Shown here piece by piece: positions 58,506-64,000 of a DNA stretch of 64,000 bases; the first letter of the stretch is position 1, and the number at the start of each line of letters is the position of its first letter. The position numbers were made by a program, and so were the translations under genes. The stretch is from positions 558,001 through 622,000 of the forward strand of contig NTMA01000004.1 in assembly GCA_002917075.1 (NCBI GenBank), in the 5' to 3' direction. The notes below the pieces were generated by a model. That model searched no databases. It saw only the letters and a list, made by a program, of their open reading frames with translations, and was not told where the DNA came from. Source of the stretch: Hawksworthiomyces lignivorus. Taxonomy: Eukaryota; Ascomycota; Sordariomycetes; Ophiostomatales; Ophiostomataceae.

Positions 58506-59924
58506 TTACTTGCTCGCGGCCAGCCGCGACACCTCCAGCGCGATGATGGCGGGGACCTCGTCTTGCAGGCTGTTGCCGCGGGGGCTCCAGCCCAGCAGCT
58601 TGTGCGCGCGCTCCGCATCGCCGCGCGAGTTGGTACCCCAGGAGGAGTTGACAGCCGGGTTGCCCGGGGCGTCCGGGGCGGTGATTTCGGCAAAGGGCAC
58701 CTTCTTGACGGCGGCGTCGACAGAGGCGGCGGCGACGAGCTTCTTGGACACGGCCTCTGCGGCCAGCCAGCGGGCGAGGTCGCTCCAGCGGTGGGTGCCG
58801 GCGCGCACAAAGTAGTAGGCGTGGGTGCCGAAGATGCCGCCGAGGGCGGGGTCGCCGGGGGCGTCGCGCTGGGCCGGATCGAGGCCGGCCTCGACCAGCC
58901 GGACGAGCAGGTCCGACAGGTCGTGCACATGGACGTTGTCCCACTCGGACTCGCCGGAGCCCTCCACGACGGGCGCGTAGCCGCGCTGCAGCAGGTAGAC
59001 GGCCATGTCGTAGGCCTGGATGCTGCGGCGGTTGACGGGGCCGCGGCCCGGGCCGTAGATGGTCGGCGGCGCCACGATGGCGGTGCGCAGCGCCTGGGGG
59101 TGCTGCTTGGCGGCTTCGAGGACGATCTGGTCGACGTCGCGGTGCTGGGCCGCGTCCGGGAGGCCGGTGATCAGGCGCTCGACGCCGTCGTAGTCGTTGT
59201 AGGTCTGGTCGGGCAGCGGCGGCTGGCCGAAGCGCTTGTGCAGAGCGTCATACTGCAAGAGGGGCCCGGTCGTCAGCGCTTGAACAGCTTTGAACAAAAG
59301 AAGACAAAAAAGAAGAAGGAAACACGCGGTAGCTTGTACCCAAGTGAGGATGCCTGTGCCAGAGATGTGGATCCACACGCCGGGGTGCTCGGCTGAGTGG
59401 CCCTTGGCGAGGCCTTCGGCAATGGCTTTGGCCGAAGGGACGTCGTCCGAAGATAAGGCCGTGTCTTGGAACCGCTGTTAGCTCCGAGTTTTATTCATGT
59501 GAACTCTGACATCATACGCCGAACGAGGTGCTGAATTGGACGCTACGTACGAAGAACCACATCCGCTGCGGCGGCAGCAGCCGAGATCACATCGTGCGCG
59601 TCAAGGTTGCCAAACGCGAAATGGATGTTGGTCGCATTGTGGTAGGCCTTTTTGACAGGCTCGGCACGAGTCTCGTCGCGGACTAGCAAAGTGTAGTCGT
59701 ACTCAGGGTGGGCGGCGTAGAGGGTTGCGAAAGCATCACCACCGATGTAGCCTGCATTCGTCCGTGTTAGTCGCGTGAGTATTTCGGACGCCCTCCTCTT
59801 CTTTTTAAGCGTCTATTCCACCTACCAGTGACACCGGTTCTTGTTGGGAGGTTAGTTAATACTCTAGAGTGTTAATTACAGGTATACCCAGTTTTATTGC
59901 TTACAGAAAGATCTTTGGGGCCAT
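58506..59924 (-). CDS. NAD(P)-dependent epimerase/dehydratase-type protein (extended SDR), with a 14-nt microexon
   Basis: Five exons are modelled: 59905-59924 (20 nt), 59826-59839 (14 nt), 59551-59751, 59340-59464 and 58506-59252, giving 368 aa. The first three exons together rebuild MAPKIFLTGVTGYIGGDAF, the Rossmann GxxGxxG loop; without the two tiny exons no ATG exists before an in-frame stop. Later motifs are LLVRDE, a DAHDV segment after the third strand, DVVLHTALSSDD, GVWIHISGTGILTW and APPTIYGPG. All splice sites are GT-AG; introns 1 and 3 have clear CTAAC branch points. It belongs to the group of fungal NAD(P)-binding proteins annotated as nucleoside-diphosphate-sugar epimerases, whose substrates are mostly unknown. 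It is convergent with the GH36 gene (275 bp apart), so a shared sugar role is possible but unproven. Confidence 0.88.
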
Positions 59925-61033
59925 TGCGGTGAAAAATCACAAGAAATTCAAGCTACTAAGAGCTTTTGCTGATAATCGGAGGGATATGATATCGTGAGAT
60001 TGGGTGCTGTCTACTCTTCACAATGTCGCGATGGTTTTTTTAGCTTGTTTAATGTGTTTTTAAGAATCGAAGCAAATTACTTTGAGCTTTATATCTTATT
60101 TTATTAGCGACATGAGAATTGACAGGATAATAAGAGAACCAAATGGAACAATGTGATAATTATCGCATGCGTTTAGATGATGTCTATAGCCTCCTCCAGC
60201 TCCCCCCTCGGCTTTTAGTATCCCTCATTAACTCTCCTCACATTGTCTTAGAACAAGAGCTTGGACAAGCTCCCCGCTTTTGAGCCGACTTTGATGCGTA
60301 GATAGTGTCGGTTTTGTTGCGTCACTTGCAATTGACCTCGCTCAAGTTACACTATGGTGGCCGTCTCTATGCGTATTAGTCAAGAAAATGATGCCATCGA
60401 CGTGTTAGTCAGGAATAAAAATCTAGAGGTTACAATGAGGAAAAACGTTGTTACGCCGTACAAGGTACAAAATACAGAAGGCTGCTCTATAATATAGGGG
60501 ATGAGAATGTATTACAGGGACCTGTACGCCAAGCAAATGGCCAGCGCCCTCTCTAAGACTGAAAGCCGAATAGTGTAATCTCGGGCTAGAGATGTATCCG
60601 CCCTGAAGCTGTTGAATAAGCTGCTTACATGATGAAGGCCGAGCACTTGCGAGCTTCGCATATTATGCGATGAAGCGGCCACAGTCTTTTCATGGACTGA
60701 TTTTAACTGTAGAGGAGTAACACACCATCGCGAACTCTGAAACTTGTGCCATTTCTAAGACGGACGAACTATTGCCACGGGAGCAACGCCAATTTGTAAG
60801 GAAGTCCTTCCAAGAGTGGCACAAACACGAACGTTCGAGGAGGCAATGAAGCCCATTCGCCTTGTATAACCGTCATCAAGAGGGAACGAGGCACGATGCA
60901 TTTCAGGGAGGACAGTGTATGATTCGCCAGCTCTATTATATGTTTGGCTAGAACAAATTTGCCATAGTGGCAGATGATGACTCGTAGCATGACTCCGTCC
61001 CGCCCACTTTCATTCTCCTCTTCCTCATCTCGT
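59925..61033. other. Intergenic, AT-rich, no gene seen
   Basis: Promoter side of the epimerase-type gene and 3' flank of the MFS permease gene. It is AT-rich between 59940 and 60180. No ORF or RNA gene is supported. Confidence 0.5.
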
Positions 61034-63003
61034 CTACAGGCTGTATGTGAACTCGGGGTTCTCGCGGTCCGTTAGGTCGTAGAACTCCTGACCCTCTAGC
61101 TTGCAGTAGTTCGGATCGGCCCGCGCGGCCAGCTTCAGGGCGTTCTGTCGCCGCCACCAGTAGTAGATGAAGAGGATGTCGAAGACGCACGCCGCCCAGC
61201 ACACGATAATGGTGATCTCGGCTGGCCGGTACTCGGGCGCATCCTTAGCCTGGAATACCTGCGGGCCGATGATGTTGCCCACGCAGTAGGCGATCAGATA
61301 CATGGCTGCGACCGTGGTCTTCTTGGTCCAGCCGGCCACATTGGTAGCGATCAGCGAGAGCAGCGCCACGAATGGTGTGGGCGACGACTGCGTGAGGTAG
61401 TAGCCGATGAGGCGGCCCACGCGGTGCGAGCCATCGTTGTTGAGGCAGGTGATGAGGAGCATGCCGAGGATAGACAAGAACATGCCGGACAGGCCAATGA
61501 GCTGCAAGAAGTGTGAGAAATAGCTTGGAAGATTCCTAGGGCATGTTTGCCCGCGAGCAGGATGGGGGGATTGCCTACCAGTCTGTTCTGATAACGGTCG
61601 CCAAGGATGCCGCAAATGACGAGAGAAATAACTTCGACGGCGCCGCCTGGAGTGCCAAGCAGCAGCGACTGTTCATTGGTATAGCCGAACGAGACGATAA
61701 GCTGCGAGAAAAAGTTGCTGATGCCACCTGAGGTTGAAAATATTAATAAAGGCTAATCAAATGTTTCTTGAGAGATAGTTGCAAATGAAAGCATGAAAAG
61801 AAAAATAAAAATAAAAATAAAAGAGTTGAAGAAAATCAAAGAACGGTCGTTCTCACCGTTTGGAATGTTGGCCACGAGGGCATAGAAGACCAGACCCCAG
61901 ACGACGGGGTCCGTGAGCGCCTCGACGAACTGGTAGCGCTTGAAGTGCTTGTTGCCGACGCCCTGCTGGTTGTCGCGGATGCGCTCGACGGCCAGCACGC
62001 GCTCGTGCTCCGTGAGGAACCGCGCGTTCATCTGGTTGTCCGGCATCAGCCACAGGAAGACGGCGCCGACGGCGGCCGTGAACAGGCCGATGACCAAGAA
62101 CAGCAGCTGCCACGAGTGCAGCCCATGGGCGAGCGGGTGCTTCTCCGTGCCCACGGCGATGCCGTACGCCACGAAGCCGCCGATGATCTGGCCCCAGCCG
62201 TTGAACGAGAACCAGATGCCGACCCGGGAGCCCTGCTCGCGCACCGTGTACCACTGGCTGGTGAAGAGGGCGAATCCGGGACTGACGGCCGCCTCAAACA
62301 CGCCCAGGAAGAAGCGCACCGCCATGGCCGACGAGAAGCTCTCTACTGCCGCCATGCAGCAGAGCACCAGCCCCCACATGATGACGTTGGCCGCCGACCA
62401 TTTGGCCAGCGGCAGCCGCTGCAGCAGCCGGTTGGTCGGCCACTCCCAGGCCAGGTAGCCAAAGTAGAACATGCTGGCGACCCAGGAGTAGTCCTGGCCG
62501 GTGAGGTGGGCGTCGGTCTGCGTACGAGAGGAATGCCGTCAGGACAGGCGCAAATGAAGAGAAGATTGCTGACTGGAGATCGAACAAAAAAAAAAAAAGA
62601 AAAAAGAAAAAGGTACCTTGAATCCCATAATCGACGCATACGAGACCGTCGTCTTGTCCAGGTAGTTGAGCCCGTACACGATGCAGAGCAGCGGCATCAT
62701 GTTCCAGTCGATCTTGCGAAGCAGGCGTCGCTCCTCAGCTGGCGACATGACCGCGACCTCGCCGTGATGGGCCTGGAAGAACTGGAGCGCCTCATCGGCG
62801 TCGTTGCTATCAGCGTGTGCAAGGGGAACGGCATGCTTCTCATTCTGGCGCCGCGTCTTTGCGTCAGATGTGTTGACGCTGCCGACGGCGGCATCGTCCT
62901 CGGCCTTGGCAATATCGGAGTCAAAAGCCGGCGCGGCCTCTTTCGCATCAGCGGAAAGATCCGTCTTTTGCGCGACAGCCTCCTTTTCGGTGAACTCCGC
63001 CAT
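61034..63003 (-). CDS. MFS permease of the allantoate/vitamin (Dal5-like, anion:cation symporter) family
   Basis: Exons 62617-63003, 61857-62517, 61579-61727 and 61034-61501 give 554 aa. It is a 12-span plasma-membrane permease of the ACS family, whose members take up allantoate, pantothenate, nicotinate, biotin and similar carboxylates. The 85-residue N-terminal tail is charged and cytosolic. Family marks are LLRKIDWNMMPLLCIVYGLN leading into helix 1, LDKTTVSYASIMG, SWVASMFYFGYLAWEWPTN, RFFLGVFEAAVSPGF with the usual Glu, and NGWGQIIGGF. The C-terminal half has TKKTTVAAMYLIAYCVGNIIGPQ. Exon 3 (149 nt) has no ATG of its own and was found from frame and family. The substrate cannot be assigned. 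Confidence 0.93.
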
Positions 63004-64000
63004 GACTGAAGTGGGATCGACAATGCGACAACAAGGTGTGAGAGGGGCCAATGAATCAATCTCTGGAGAGCGACAGGAAAAGAGAAGCCAAACAGTCTCG
63101 ATTCAAGTCGCAAGGCACTTAATGGAGCACAATAGATAGCACCGACAAAAAAAGGCATCTCTAGATTGGAGCAGATGAGTTAAATATGATAAATGCAACA
63201 TGCGAAAAGTGCATACCCGGTTACGACCGTGACAAGGAAGCAATGCTCCAGTCTCGAGATAGTGTATCAAGCTTCTGCCTGCCCAGAGCCTCCGCCATCG
63301 CCGGCATTGGTTAAATTATCCGAGCTGTGACTCGAGATAAACTCTACTAGCATCCTAGCAGCATGCCGATCACCAGTTTTCTTGTCTGCTTCTCCCCACA
63401 AGCAGGTTATCAAATGGGTGCATTCTGATAATGCGAGAGAATTCGCGCAAGTCCATTTCTCGTTCACAGCGTGGAGAAAGCTGCGACGCCACAGCATCAC
63501 AGTGCTGCAATCTGGACTTGGCTATTCATCCGGCTCTTTGCACATCATCCGTATTCCCAGAGACTCCTTTCTGGGTAACTTTCGCGCTCTGCACGGTCTG
63601 TCGGCAAAACTAGCGAATCGGCACCACCAGATGGAGAGACCGTAGTAGCAGAGGAGCAGAATCTGCACAGTAGCATCCCAACAGTGTCGTATTTTCTCAA
63701 GACGCGATACTATGATGAACTGACCGTTCCAAATGAAATGAAAATGCCTTATCTATGCAGGAACACAAGAAATGTATGTCTGCTATTTCTTGATTCTGCG
63801 ATGCGCATTTCCACGGTCGGAGATCTTTTCACCATAGACATGTTACTTGCCTGCCTGGAAAGAAAACGAGATGTTACTGAGAAGCGTAAACAAGGAAATT
63901 AGACTGCGGTTTTCCAAAGTAAGGGAGGCAAAGAAAAGATACGTATTATCATTAGATAGCATGTACATACTCATCTATCGCTTTTGCTGATCGACAGAGG
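63004..64000. other. Right-edge flank, no gene; possible retroelement trace
   Basis: Promoter side of the MFS permease gene. The only coding-like signal is the plus-strand frame at 63382-63645, entered separately. No terminal repeats or complete element are seen. Confidence 0.45.
63382..63645 (+). mobile_element. Weak copia-type integrase relic
   Basis: An open frame of 87 codons without a good ATG contains HKQVIKWVHSDNAREFAQ, which resembles the iK-x-l-R-S-D-N-G-x-E-F block around the second catalytic Asp of Ty1/copia integrases. The upstream frame runs to a stop at 63328. The downstream part does not show the expected NG-x-x-ER motif clearly. It would be a decayed fragment if real; chance similarity is quite possible. 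Confidence 0.2.

Noticed and set aside
61945..63009. Open frame of 354 codons on the plus strand
   Set aside because: Antisense to the MFS permease exons and introns; it has no domain and its composition is that of a mirror frame.

Overview
The window looks like nuclear DNA of a filamentous ascomycete (Pezizomycotina, most likely Sordariomycetes). Genes are monocistronic, most are cut by short GT-AG introns of 54-129 nt with CTAAC-type branch points, promoters are pyrimidine-rich, and the core proteins match fungal families. I can support 16 protein genes (one cut by the left edge). I see no rRNA, tRNA, CRISPR array or intact transposon. Exon-intron models were built by hand from splice signals, reading frame and family motifs. 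Layout: (1) 1-6573 is an accessory-looking locus. It holds a left-edge gene whose N-terminus has the layout of the serine-hydrolase-like domains of fungal NLR/STAND proteins, an orphan protein with an alanine-rich tail, and, divergent from it, an ankyrin-repeat protein ending in a cytoplasmic subtilisin-like domain. (2) 8076-10752 is RAD3/XPD, the TFIIH helicase, in seven exons. (3) 10753-18601 is a 7.8-kb gene-poor stretch with an inverted repeat, palindromes and short relic ORFs, ending in a long pyrimidine-rich leader. (4) 18602-26990 carries an RCO-3/HGT-type hexose transporter or sensor and a secreted GH31 alpha-glucosidase, a plausible sugar-use pair. (5) 27359-38853 is a run of minus-strand housekeeping genes: a Psg1-like Golgi membrane protein, the NAT10/Kre33 rRNA acetyltransferase, mitoribosomal protein mS38, and peptide:N-glycanase with an intact catalytic triad. 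(6) 38854-46063 is a second gene-poor stretch of 7.2 kb. (7) 46064-54400 carries the U3 processome protein UTP4, nicotinate phosphoribosyltransferase and the beta subunit of the mitochondrial processing peptidase. (8) 55048-63003 is a metabolic group: a GH36 raffinose-synthase-like alpha-galactosidase, an NAD(P)-binding epimerase-type enzyme whose nucleotide-binding loop is built from three exons including a 14-nt microexon, and an allantoate/vitamin-type MFS permease. The last 1 kb holds no gene but a weak trace of a copia-like integrase. Most genes are core functions acting independently. The parts that may be new are the left-edge locus, the microexon gene, and the repeats and palindromes in the two gene deserts.
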